Assembly (NCBI GenBank): GCA_019843655.1
Contig: JACDQD010000103.1
Location: forward strand, 5,332,001-5,396,000
Direction of reading: 5' to 3'
DNA from: Lethocerus indicus
Taxonomy: Eukaryota > Arthropoda > Insecta > Hemiptera > Belostomatidae
DNA: 64,000 nucleotides
Shown here one piece after another: positions 52,525-63,655 of this stretch. Below the pieces are notes generated by a model. It was given only the letters and a program-made list of their open reading frames with translations, had not been told where the DNA came from and did no database searches. The position numbers and the translations under genes were made by a program. Positions within the stretch are counted from its first letter, which is position 1, and every line of letters begins with the position of its first letter.

Positions 52525-53778
52525 GTGAGTGAACTTACTTCACAATGAATTAATGATTCCAAAGTTAAATATAATATTATGGTAATATTCCCAACATTTA
52601 AAGAGTACAATTATTTTAGAAGCTACATGAAAATAATTAAATTAAATTTTTGTAATTAAATGTACTCCAGTAAAATACTCGAGTTAGGATTGACTACAAT
52701 TAAAGATAAATGTGTACTTACTTTTTTTATCGGCATCATAACTTTATTTTCACGGTATTATTTCCAGAAAAAATTTATCATTATTACGTCATGAATTCAT
52801 CTCCAAGAAGATGAAGGGGAACACGTCTGTTCCTCTTCATTTCAGTAATTATTTGAAACACCAACTAGGAGTAAATTTGTTACCTGCAGTGGGAGGATAA
52901 GAGATCCCCTAGAAGGATGTATTCATGAGGAGTTTCATGATAATCATGAATTTTAATTTGTAGTAAATAATTTATTCGCTTAAACCTAAAAACATAATAT
53001 CGGGATAATAATGCATACCGTAAGTGTTAAAGCCCCCAGTTATAAGCTGGGAAAATTAATTAAGTTAACGTATAGATATTGAAATATAATCGGTTGTTAT
53101 GATTTGAAGAAGAAATAATTTAATATTGTTGTCGAGACGGCCCCATGCTGCTGGCGGAGGAAAGACATATTTGCTTAAGGTCAGAATGTGACCTTCTCGC
53201 GAGAAAGTAAGCAAGAAGGTCAACTTCCCTATTGTTCCGACTGTTTTACAGCGCTCCCCTTGCAGAATTACAGTTATAAAAGTGTGAGTTCTACTAGCGA
53301 ACGATTCTATTTCGATCTTGATTTTCACCCGAAACCAGTCCTCTTCCCAGTCGAACGATTCCTTTGAGTGAAAATGAGTATTTCGAAAGGACAACCTATT
53401 GTTATTGTTCTCAGGGAGAAAAATCCCCGGGGTGAATTTTCACCACGAAAGGCAACAAAGGTTTACCTGTTGCTCGATCTTCGAAAACAAGTAATCTAGA
53501 TATATTGATTCAGGTTTTCCCTTCGACTGACAAAATATTTACGGAATATATTCTGGTTAACCAATTTTATAATGATATTGATGAGATAATTTTTGGGAAA
53601 AATGCGAAATGGGAAAAAATATTTTTTAAAGCAATTTTGAATTTTTTTTAAATCGAGTACGATATAAAATAAACTAAAGTTAAAATTCGAAGGCACCCAA
53701 GTAAGTGCCTCATATAGGTGTTTTTATATAGGTAATTAATTATGAAATAGGAAAGTAGAACTCAACTTTTTAACATAA

Positions 53779-53902
53779 GGTGGATTAGGTAGATAAGGGT
53801 GGATAAAGGTAGATTACGGTGATTAAACTGAATTAGGTGGATCAAGATGGATAAACAAGAATTAAGTTAGATGAAGGAGAATTAAGGCAGATTACGGTAG
53901 AT
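53779..53902. repeat. Degenerate ~10-bp tandem repeat (AGGTGGATTA-like)
   Basis: About a dozen degenerate copies of a 10-11 base unit, such as GGTGGATTA, GGTAGATAA, GGTAGATTA and AGGCAGATTA. The array ends about 115 bases before the left end of the palindromic complex. Confidence 0.6.
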
Positions 53903-54018
53903 ATTCCTGTATATTACTGGAATTATCCCCGAATATCTAAATAAATAAATATTTAAACAAAGACAAATTTACAGGCATAACACAAAGAATTATAAATCTG
54001 TCAACATTTGGCGTTCAA
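53903..54018. other. AT-rich spacer before the palindrome
   Basis: Short AT-rich sequence between the 10-bp repeats and the inverted-repeat end. Its last bases, GGCGTTCAA, are not repeated after the right end at 62605, so no target-site duplication can be shown. Confidence 0.4.
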
Positions 54019-54427
54019 ATATTTAGATTAATATAGAATTACCCTTAGATTTGGTCACACCTAAATGGTTATATAAAAATGGAATGATTATTATTTAAAA
54101 AAATAAAAATACATATAAGTTTATATATATTTATAATAGATATTTATTTATATATTAATTTAACTGAATGTCCCGAGAAGTTGGCCAAGGCATAGGGAGA
54201 ACGCAAACAGATGCCGGGCGGCCAATGAACTGGGCAGTGGTGAGCTGAGACCAGGAGAAGAGAAATCTGATTCGGTCGAATTTTCCTAGAGAACGACAGA
54301 GGTCATTTGAAGGGGATCGTGATTTATACGTCACTGGACAACCTCTAACTGACCTCTGTCGTTCTCTAGAAAATTCGACTGAATTCAGATATCTTCTTCT
54401 GGTCTCGGACAGTCCAGCCCACTGTCC
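54019..54427 (+). repeat. Module C, left copy (terminal inverted repeat)
   Basis: An AT-rich outer part (54019-54170) is followed by a moderately GC-rich part with GGCCAAGGCATAGGGAGAA and a nested hairpin. It matches the reverse complement of 62195-62605 almost base for base, apart from small indels: the right copy has about 7 extra bases near 62555 and extra bases near 62363-62372. Such high identity suggests a recent common origin of the two ends. Confidence 0.9.
54228..54427. repeat. Nested hairpin inside left module C
   Basis: Arms of roughly 78 bases (54228-54305 and 54350-54427) pair imperfectly, with the best core being CTAGAGAACGACAGAGGTCA and its complement. The 44-base loop (54306-54349) is identical, as its reverse complement, to the loop in the right copy (62260-62303). 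Size and shape are like a miniature inverted-repeat (MITE-like) element within the larger palindrome. Confidence 0.75.
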
Positions 54428-57400
54428 TAGCCCTATCCATTTCCCGTAAGCTCCCCGTAGTCATTACCCTACCCGGACTTTTCAGGAAGTTGTCCCCTAT
54501 GCCTCGGCACTCTCCCTACGCACAGTATTACCGTTATGTCCCCATACACTGGTATTGACTCTGGATCCTCCCAGTAGCCTCCCATTACCCGGACTACCCG
54601 GTACGGTCTCCTAAGCCCCGGCATCTCCCTACGCACAGTAGTACCAGTTAATGTTCCCGTACACTCATATCGACTCCGGATCCTCCCAGTAGTCTGTCCC
54701 TTACCAGGATTTTGATCCGTGCCCTAAGCTCCGCACTCTTCCCACGTCTCCAGTAGTACTCCGTTATGTTCCTATCATACAGGATCCTTATTCCTTACCT
54801 GATTTCCTGTTTTACCCTCAGCTCCGACTCCTCTCCTCGCTTAACCCGGATTCCCCTGACCTTCCTGATCCGTCGGTCCTAACTCCCGGCATTCACACTT
54901 CCTACGCGCACAGTAGTACTCCGTTATGTCCCCATACACTCTTATTGACTCCGGATCCTCCCATAGCCTCTCCCTCTCTTACGGTCTGGCGGCCTAAGCC
55001 CCGGCATCGTCTGGAACACAGTAGTACATAAGTGTCTGTTCACCTGTAAGCTCCGTTCCTCTTAGCCTTCCTGGCATTCTCCTCCCGGCACGTTTATGTC
55101 CCCACTGTTCACTCGTATTGACTCCGGATCCTCCCAGTAGTCTGTCTCCTACCTTGCCGGACTTTGGTTACGGGCCGGTACGTCCGGTAAGGCCGGGTCT
55201 TCCCTCTTTTTTCGGTCACATTCTTCGCACAGAGATTTAAGTCCTACCTCCCAGTAGTTCTGTTCCCAATCATAAGCTCCCACTACATATTGCGGTCTCC
55301 TACGGTCCTCCTGGACCCTCTTCCCAGGCAGTCCGTCCCCTAGTCCACAGTATCGGGCAGTAAGACCTGCTATGGACTATTGGATCAGACTATACCGTAG
55401 GACTTCCGGGCCGGTTTTTCGGTCAAGTACTCCCAACAACTACGCGCCAGTAGGTACGGTTATGTCCCTGTTCGTTCTGTAGTATCTTTCCAGATCCTCC
55501 AGTACACCCCGTCCTCCCGATTATTCGGTACGGTCCCCCTTCGTCATCTGGCCTTCCACTTCCATACGTTTCCTGTTATGTTCCCTGTACCACTGTTGGA
55601 ACTCCGGATCCTCCCAGTAGTCCCTTACCAGACTCCGGGCCGTCCCTTGCCTAAGCTAACATCCCCCTACCACGTCCTGTTATGTCCCCGTTATGTCCCT
55701 GTATTGACACTCGGATCCTGAGCTTTACCCTTACCCGGACTTCCTGTTCCCATGTATCACTATCGCACCTGTATCTTCCGTTATGGTACCCTCCCTGCTT
55801 ACCCGGACTTGGCCGGTACCCTAAAGCACGTATCTCCCATGCTCTCGGTTTGTATCCTCGATTCTCAGGATGTCCCGCCCGGCACTATCCCTAGCACAAT
55901 CCCCTCTGTTATGTCCCTGTTCATGGTCCATTGACCGTTCGTACGTCCCTCTTCGTCCACTCCCCTCGTGGTACGGGCCCCGACCGCCCCTGTTCGGTCC
56001 CCTAAGCCCAACACCTTTCGCACAATAGTACCCGTTGCTCCGGAGGCCTTCCCGGCCTCCTCCTCTCCCTTACCCGCTTCGGTAGCTCATACCTTAACCG
56101 AATATGACCCCCGCATTGCGCACACTGGTACCATTGGTGTAGTAACCAACTTCCTCCCTCCCTATTGACTAAGCTGTCGTATGTTCTACACTCGTATGCA
56201 GATCCGGATCCTAAGCTCCCTAGCCAGCAGGTACCCTGTTACCCCGAGCATCAATTCACCCGGGACTCCCCATCTTCCTCATCCCTCTCCATCCATTCAG
56301 TACAGCGGTCTTACTGTCTCGCATGTAATAGTCCCTATCGATAGTCTGTCCCCACTCCCGGCAGCGCCCCAGCTCTCTCACCCGACTTCCCTGTCCTGTC
56401 CCTACCGCACAGTCCCTAAGCTCTGTACCACTCTTATTGTATGTCACATTGACTCCTTCCTGTTATACCCCTAATCCACTCTGCACGGCCTACGGGACTC
56501 CTGTACACTGTATCCCTACACTCTGGCCTTACGTACAGTAGTACCGTTCCCTCCTCCCTCGTCAGTACTCTGGTACGGTCCCCTACGTGTCCTTCACTCC
56601 CGTTACTCCCGTGACTCCCGATCCTCCCAGTAGCCTCTTTACCGGACTTCCAGGCCGTCCCTAAGCCCTGTCACCTTCTCTCCTGACAGTAGTACCTGTT
56701 ATGTCCCCGTCACTGTCACATGTAGTTTCATCTGGTAGACGTTCCCTTATCCTTACCCGACTGGTACCCGTCCTCACTCCACGTAGGCTCTGCTTGTCTT
56801 ACCATTCTGGACCTTATTATTGACATTGACTCCGGATCCTTACACCGGAGACTGACACTCTCCCTTACCCGTTCCTGGTACGTCTCAGGGTTATGTCCCT
56901 GTTCCTCCCCTACCGGCCTGGTCTGTCCCTTAGACTGAAGCCCGGTAGACTATACACCTGACCTTCCCCGTTCCTGGCATGTCCTCCTGCTTAAGCGTAT
57001 GTAGTAGCCCGTTATGTCCTGTTCACTTATTGACTCTGGATCCTCCCAGTAGCAGTAGCTCTCTCCCGGACCCGACTCCCCTTGCGTCCCCTAAGGTCCC
57101 CAATCGTCCCCTACGTCAGCGTCAGTACGTGTTTTATGTAGCAGTAGTTCACTCGTGACCCGGTCGATAGCCCATCTCACAAGCCGTAGGATCAGAATTA
57201 GCCTCAGCTGTACGCGGTATCTCTAGCCCGTCAGTACCTCTCCTACCTACGTACAGAGTACGTTGTTATGTCCCCCACTCTCGCGGATCCCAGACTCCCA
57301 GTCCGGACTTGATTGTACCGGACCTTCCCTAAGTCCCCGGTACGTCCCCAAGCTTCCCTTACTCTCCTACGAGCAGTAGTACTCCGTTATGTCCCTGTTC

Positions 57401-58240
57401 ACCACTTCTTATACTTGACTGGATCCTCCAGTAGCCTCTCCTCCCTTAAGGGCGGGCCCCGAAGCCCGGTAGACGACTCCACGACTTCCCCGGGCGTGTA
57501 CCACGTGCGGTCCCTAGCATTCCGACCCCTTCCCTCACGACTAGCCATGTACCATCCGTTTCACTCACCTCGTATTGACTCCGGATCCTCCCAGTAGCCA
57601 CTTGGACCTTCCCGGCGTCACGGTCCCCTAAGCCCTGGCACCATCCCTCCAGCACAATAGTACTCCGTTATGTCCCTGTTCACTCATATTGACTGCGGAT
57701 CCTCCCAGTAGTCTGTCCCTTACCCAGACTTCCGTGGCAGGCAACCCCCAAAGGCATGGGCCAGTAGACTATACCGTACCACGACTTCCTGTTCGGTCCC
57801 GTAAGCTCCAACACTCTCCTCTACGCACAATAGTACTCCGTTATGTCCCTGTTCGTATTGACTCATGGATCCTCCCAGTAGCCTCTCCTTACTGTACCTG
57901 ACGGACTGGTGGGACCTTCCGTCCCTCACCCCGGGACCGTCATCCCTGAGGCCACAGTCATCCTACGTACAGTTCACTCCCATGGTCACTACGGGCCCCG
58001 GAAGAGACTATACTTCGTACCACGTACACTCGTAGTGCACAGTACTGGTATTATTGACCGACACTCCCTCTTTTGTAGCTGTCCCTTACCGGTAGACTAT
58101 ACCGTCCACGACTCATCCTGTTCGGTCCCCTAGTCCAACACTCCCCTCCCTACGCAGTACTCCGTTATCCCTGCACTGTATTGACCGTACCTCCCTTACC
58201 CGGACCGTATTGGACTTTCGCCCCGGCACTCTCCCTAGCG
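54428..58240 (+). repeat. Satellite A array, forward, very degenerate
   Basis: Many imperfect copies of a ~116-base unit, with landmarks GTACTCCGTTATGTCC, GACTCCGGATCCTCCCAGTAG, CCTTACCCGGACTTCC, CCCTAAGCC and GGCATCTCCCTACGCACAG (all with variation). Unit length and order vary strongly here, with truncated and shuffled pieces, unlike the cleaner copies near 61,190-61,430 and 63,120-63,290. Frames in it are chance frames. Confidence 0.8.
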
Positions 58241-58745
58241 GTATTCCAGTTCTATCCGGCTATTTCAATTTCCCCTGTCTGGTATAGTGATTATGTCTTG
58301 TGCATTATTTCCGGTTATATCCGGATATTTCCAATTCTATCCGTATATTTCCGGTTCCATTCGGATATTTCCGGTTACGTCCGGATATTTCCGTTTACAT
58401 CCGATTATTTCCAATTCCAAGCGGATATTTCCGGTTCCTTCCGGTTATTTCCGGTACTCCTGAGAATTTCCGGTTTTATCCCGATATTTCCGGTTCTATC
58501 CGGTTATTTCCTGTTATTTCCGCTATCCGGATATTTCCGGTTCTATCCGGATATTTCCGGTTCTATCCGGATATTTCCGGTTCTTTTCGGATATTTCCGG
58601 TTCTTTCCGGATATTTTACGTATTCGGATTCTGTCTTTTCCGGAGCCTCTTCCTTTCTATATTTGATATTTCCTGGTTCTATTCCGATATTTCCGCCTAT
58701 CATATCGATCCGATTACCTATCTGTATCCGAATATTTCTGTCTCC
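58241..58745 (+). repeat. Satellite B array, forward (20-bp unit)
   Basis: About 25 copies of CCGGTTCTATCCGGATATTT with scattered changes. Each junction holds the perfect dyad ATATCCGGATAT. The unit has no stop codon on this strand, and because 20 is not a multiple of 3 all three frames read the same cyclic peptide. This explains the long frames here. Confidence 0.95.
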
Positions 58746-58905
58746 CAGGAAATGTGAGTAAATAACAAGAAATATAAGAACCAGAATCAGGAAATATTGA
58801 TAGAACCTCCTGAAACATGCAGATAGACCCGGAAATATCCGTATATTATAACTGGTTCCATCTGAATGTTTCCGGTTCTATCCGAATATTTCCGGATCTC
58901 TCCGG
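58746..58905. repeat. Strand-switch zone of satellite B
   Basis: Orientation changes from forward to reverse at about 58,750, back to forward at about 58,850, and again to reverse near 58,905-58,915. The switches fall in or near the palindromic core TATCCGGATA or its variants. The last part, TGGTTCCATCTGAATGTTTC onward, recurs at 63,593 in the same orientation. Confidence 0.7.
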
Positions 58906-60070
58906 ATTGAACCAGAAATTTCTCGATAATACCGGAAATGTACTAAAATAACAAGAAATATCTGGTTAAACCGGAATTATCCTGATAGAACCAGAATTAT
59001 CCGAATATAATTGGAAATATCCGGATAGAACCTAAAATACACGGATAGAACCAGTAACATAGCAGATAGAACCTGAAACATGCAGATAGACCCGAGAAAT
59101 ATCCGCATAGGACCGGAAATATCCGGATATAACCGGAAATATTATGTTAAAAAGAACAAAGACGAATAGAACTGGAGAACAGGTTCGAGAAGAACAAAGA
59201 TCGGAATATCCGGATAGAAAGACCGGAAATATCCGGATAGAACTGGAAATATCCGGATATCCGATAGAACCGGAAATATCCGGAATAGAACCGGAAATAT
59301 CCGATAGAATGTAGAACATATCCGGAACTAGGATCCGGAATCCGAAATATCCGCGATAGAATTATCCATAGAACCGCCAAATATCCAGGATATAAACCGA
59401 TGGAAATTATCCGGATAGAACTGGAAATATACAGATGGAACCGGAATATCAAAGAACAAGAAATAATCCCAATAGAACCAGGAAATATCCGCGGATAGAA
59501 CCGGAAATATCTAGAACGGAAGAAAGATCCGAGAACCGGAAATATCCGGACAGTAAGGACCGGAAATATCCGGATAGAACCGGAAATATCGAAACAAACG
59601 CCGATAGAACCGGAAATATCCGGATAGAACGGATAGAACCGGAAATTGATTCCATAGATAGAAGAAAGGAAACATACGGAGATAACCGGAAGAACAAATA
59701 TCCGATAGAACCGGATAGAACCGGAAATATGGACGGATAGGGAACCGGAATTATCGATGTGGGACCGGATACCAAAACGAGAAATTTGAACCATAAATGA
59801 TGGTACAGGATATATTGAATAGAAACCGGAAATAATCGATAGAAGCCGAAAATAACTGAATAGAACCGGAAATATACCGGGAATAGAAAACAAGGACCGG
59901 AAATTTATACGGAAAACCGAACCGAAACTATTCGGAGAGGTATAACTAAGCACGGAGCTAACTTACGGAATAAACCGGAAATTAACCGGAATGGAAACCG
60001 GGAAATACAACTGGACCGGATCATAGGCAACCGGATGATCAGGATGAACTAGAAATAGTGGAATAGGGAA
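58906..60070 (-). repeat. Satellite B array, reverse
   Basis: Copies of AAATATCCGGATAGAACCGG, the reverse complement of the forward unit, decaying with many small indels from about 59,150 and more strongly beyond 59,750. A 268-codon minus-strand frame at 59147-59953 simply reads the stop-free strand of the repeat. Confidence 0.9.
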
Positions 60071-60079
60071 CGGTGATAA

Positions 60080-62194
60080 AGCGGGGCTTAGGCCGGAGTT
60101 AGAACTGAAGATGGACTGTGTAAGGAAACGGACGGCCCGGGCTTAGGGGAGGATAGAACTACCGGGTGATGAGGGCTATGCAAACGAGTAAGTGTACCAC
60201 ATAACGAGAGATACACGTAGGAGTCGTAGGGGACCATATGACGTGGGCGGAGTAATAACGCAGACTGTACGATGCCACGTAAGGAAGCATAACAAAGGAG
60301 TACTACCGGAGGAGTAGTCAGGAGTACTGGGTGGGAGAAGTCTGTGCGTCTGGAACCGAAAATGATGTGTGACGTACATGCCGAACTGAGGAAGAGGGGT
60401 AGTACCGGAAATGGAAGTAGGGTATAGTGCTACTGGGAGGATCGGGTAAGAGTAAGGGACGGGGATAACTACTACTGCGCAGGGTAGCCCCGCCTGGAAG
60501 TCCGAGATACTGCCTTCCGAGAGGGATACTGATGGGAGGGATCCAGGTACAGGAGGTATGCTGATGCCGCCCGAGAGTATCCGGGGGACAATAACAGATT
60601 AGTACTACTGTAACGTAGGGGAGAGCGTGACAGGGGCTTAGGGGACCCGTACCGAAGTCCGGGTAAGGGAGAGGCTACTGGGAGGATCCGGAGTCAATAC
60701 GAGTCAGGGGACATAACGGAGTACTACTGTACGTAGGAGAGGTGCTGGAGCTTAGGGACACCAAGGTAAGTCTAAGGGAGAGGCTACTGGGAGTCAGTCA
60801 ATCAGTGAGCCACGTACTACTGTACGGAACACGTGACTTAACGGGCAGGGACAACCGGAGTAGTAGGTAAAGTGTACCGGAGACAGAGCTACCAACGGGT
60901 GGAAGCCCAGGTCTGGGTATACGGTACTGCGTGCGTAGGATCAGGATCCAAGCTTAGGGACTAGAGTCCGGGTAGGTCGGAGTACAGGATCTTGCAGGTA
61001 GAGTACTATCTGTGAGGGACCGGAGTCTAGGGCTTGACTGGGACGGCCGGGAAGTGCCACAGCTAGCGTCGTAGAGTCTGGGAAGTCCGTCACTCTGGAG
61101 GAACGGGGACATAACGGGAATGGGACGGTACTAGGACCAGTAGCATGGGGCTGAGGGTGAGGAAGGAACATAACAAAAACTTGAGTGTGCAGGCTACTGG
61201 GAGGATCCGGAGTCAATAAGAGTGTACAGGGACATAACGGAGTACTACTGTGCTTAGGGAGAGATGTCCGGGGCTTAGGGGACCGTACCAGGGAAGTCCA
61301 AGGGTAAGGGAGAGGCTACTGGGAGGATCTGGAGTCAATAGAGTGAATGTACAGGGACATAACGGAGTACTACTGTACGTAGGGAGAGTGCTGGGGGCTT
61401 AGGGGACAGGCGTACCAAAGTCTGTAGGAGAGGATCCAGACGTAACGACACAGGTATAGTACTACAGCGTAGGTAGACTAGTCAATACGAACGGACCAGT
61501 CGGGGAGCCACGAAGCCAGTAGCTACTCAGAGTCTAATGAGTGTGCGAAGGCGGGCTAGCACCGTATAAGGCGGGGAGTGTGATGTCTACTGCGAAGTCC
61601 ACCCAGGGAAGTCTGTAGGTAACTAAAGGCTACTGGAGGATCCGGTCAGACGAGTGAACGGGGACATAACAAGGTCCCGGGAAGTGTGCGTAGTTAGGAG
61701 GCTTTAGGGACGTGCATAAAGAGGGAGTACGCCCGCGTCTGAGTAAGGAGATCGCATAAATACTGGGAAGCTAACACATCATACCGGAGTCAAAGGATGA
61801 CTAATCAGAGATAACGTCTGCCGGGCTACAGATCCGGATGTGGAGAGGCTCCAGAGGTATGGGGAGGGACGGGAAGTACACTAGACGAGGGCTTAAGTGT
61901 GAGTATCCGACTACTGGGACTGGAGTCCTATAAGGAGAACGGGAACACATAGGGAGAATAGAGACTTGGTAAGAGATTACTGATAGTCTGGGTACCATGA
62001 CAAGGATCCGGAGTCACAGTGAACAGGGACATAGTGTACGGAGTATGCCGGACTGATGTGACGGAATACAGGGAAAAGACTACGAGTAGTACAGAACATG
62101 TACGCTAGGGAGGTTGAGTTCACCAGGGTAGTCATTTGACCCTGGAAATACCAGTGCTAACGGAGACTGGGTTAATACTGTGCGTAGATGGGTG
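60080..62194 (-). repeat. Satellite A array, reverse
   Basis: Reverse-complement copies of the A unit, recognisable by CTACTGGGAGGATCCGGAGTC, GGGACATAACGGAGTACTAC and GGGGCTTAGGGGACCGTACC-like blocks. The clearest units, at about 61,190-61,430, are spaced about 120 bases apart. Copies near 61,430-62,190 are degenerate. Confidence 0.85.
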
Positions 62195-62605
62195 CAGGAA
62201 GGGGGAGACAGAGAAGAGAAATCTGACCAGTCCGAATTTCTAGAGAACGACAGAGGTCAGTTAGAGGTTGTCCAGTGACGTATAAATCACGATCCCCTTC
62301 AAATGACCTCTGTCGTTCTCTAGGAAAATTCGACCGAATTCAGATTTCTCTTCTCCTGGTCTCCAACAGCCCAGCCCACTGCCCAGTTCATTGGCCGCCC
62401 GGCATCTGTTTGCGTTCTCCCTATGCCTTGGCCAACTTCTCGGGACATTCAGTTAAATTAATATATAAATAAATATCTATTATAAATATATATAAACTTA
62501 TATGTATTTTTATTTATTTTAAATAATAATTATTCCATTTTCATATAACCATTTCTAGATTAGGTGTGACCAAATCTAAGGGTAATTCTATATTAATCTA
62601 AATAT
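62195..62605 (-). repeat. Module C, right copy (inverted)
   Basis: Reverse complement of 54019-54427. It contains the nested hairpin, then the block carrying CCCTATGCCTTGGCCAACTT, then the AT-rich end finishing in CTATATTAATCTAAATAT. It passes directly into satellite A forward with no second C module between. Confidence 0.9.
62205..62388. repeat. Nested hairpin inside right module C
   Basis: Arms at about 62205-62259 and 62304-62365 pair, extending imperfectly to about 62388, around a 44-base loop at 62260-62303. The loop is the exact reverse complement of the left copy's loop. Confidence 0.75.
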
Positions 62606-63313
62606 CCAGTAGTTCGGTACGGTCGCAAGACTAGCCTCGGTACCCCTCTCAGTCCCTACGCAGTCCTCTTCTCCCTTGGACTCGTTATGAGACGAATAGC
62701 CCGACTCCCTGGTAGTACAGTGGTGACTCTTACCCAGGGCACTAGTACTCTTGCCCTATTCGTATTGACAGTAGTCAGCTTATGCCCTGCACCTTTCTGG
62801 ATCGGAGCAGTGAGTACTCACGTTATCAGCCAATATGTACAGACTTCCCGACTCGAGTACTCCAGCGGACTCAATACTACACTCTTATTGTAATCACCAA
62901 GATCCTCCCACTGCAGTACTGTCACTCTGAGCCTGGATTACTACCTCTTCTCAGAAGCAGACTTTGGGATATGCTCTTCGTTAGTCTCTCCGTTCAGCAT
63001 TGACCCAGCCTTCCCGACTTGGCACTCCCAGTAGTACTTGAACCACCTTTACTAGAAAGCAGACCTGCAGATCCTCCCAGTAGTCTGTCCCTTACCCAGA
63101 CTTCGGTTGAATGCCCCCCCCATAGTACTCCGTTATGTCCCTGTTCACTCGTATTGACTCCGGATCCTCCCAGTAGCCTCTCCCTTACCCGGACTTCCGG
63201 GACGGTCCCCCGAAGCCCTGGCACTCTCCCAGGTACAGTAGTACTCCGTTATGTCCCCGCACACTCGTATTGACTCCTAATCCTCCCAGTAGCCCCTCCT
63301 TACCCGCTTCTCG
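62606..63313 (+). repeat. Satellite A array, forward, second unit
   Basis: Degenerate A-like sequence to about 63,060, then clean copies: GTACTCCGTTATGTCC at 63125 and again at 63241 defines a period of exactly 116 bases. It starts the next palindromic unit to the right. Confidence 0.8.
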
Positions 63314-63655
63314 GAATTCCGTTCTTCCGGTTATATATCTTTCCTCTGCCACCGGATATTTTGTTCCGGTTCCAGGGATATTTCCCGATATTTTTTTCCG
63401 GTTCTATATTTCCGGTTCTATCCGGTTCTATGGATATTTCTGGTTCTATCCGGATATTTCCGGTTCTTTTCGGATATTTCCGGTTCTATCCGGATATTTC
63501 TTCCGGATATTTCCGGTTCTATCATGATATTTCCGGTTCTATCCGGATATTTCCGGTTCTATCAGGATAATTCCGGTCCTATCCGTATATTTCTGGTTCC
63601 ATCTGAATGTTTCCGGTTCTATCCGAATATTTCCGGGTCTCTCCGGATTGAACCA
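63314..63655 (+). repeat. Satellite B array, forward, second unit
   Basis: Forward 20-bp units, clearest between 63,430 and 63,580. Stop-free frames here (63270-63570) are repeat artefacts and not genes. Confidence 0.95.

Larger units (their letters stand above)
45690..53778. other. Gene-free stretch downstream of PIG-N
   Basis: Mostly AT-rich, with GC-rich patches at about 47,420-47,780, 48,720-48,960, 50,200-50,460 and 51,280-51,470. No frame shows a recognisable protein. A TATAAAAGG at 46,732 is followed by AG-GTGAGT at 46,781-46,788 but has no clear initiator. Nothing else could be supported apart from the small items listed separately. Confidence 0.35.
54019..62605. mobile_element. 8.6-kb composite palindrome, Foldback-like
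   Basis: The two ends are near-exact inverted copies: module C at 54019-54427, and its reverse complement at 62195-62605. Between them lie satellite A forward, satellite B forward, a strand switch, satellite B reverse and satellite A reverse, so the whole unit can fold back on itself. The arms are unequal: A(+) about 3.8 kb against A(-) 2.1 kb, and B(+) 0.5 kb against B(-) about 1.2 kb. Drosophila Foldback and Galileo elements have long inverted ends made of short tandem repeats, which is the closest known design. No transposase frame, target-site duplication or unique centre is visible. Higher-order satellite DNA or an assembly artefact are alternatives. The layout is seen directly; calling it a mobile element is inference. 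Confidence 0.5.

Noticed and set aside
58181..58761. Overlapping plus-strand frames of 161 and 153 codons
   Set aside because: Same satellite B artefact; both frames give the same cyclic peptide.
59147..59953. 268-codon minus-strand open frame
   Set aside because: It reads the stop-free strand of the 20-bp satellite; its residues cycle with the repeat.
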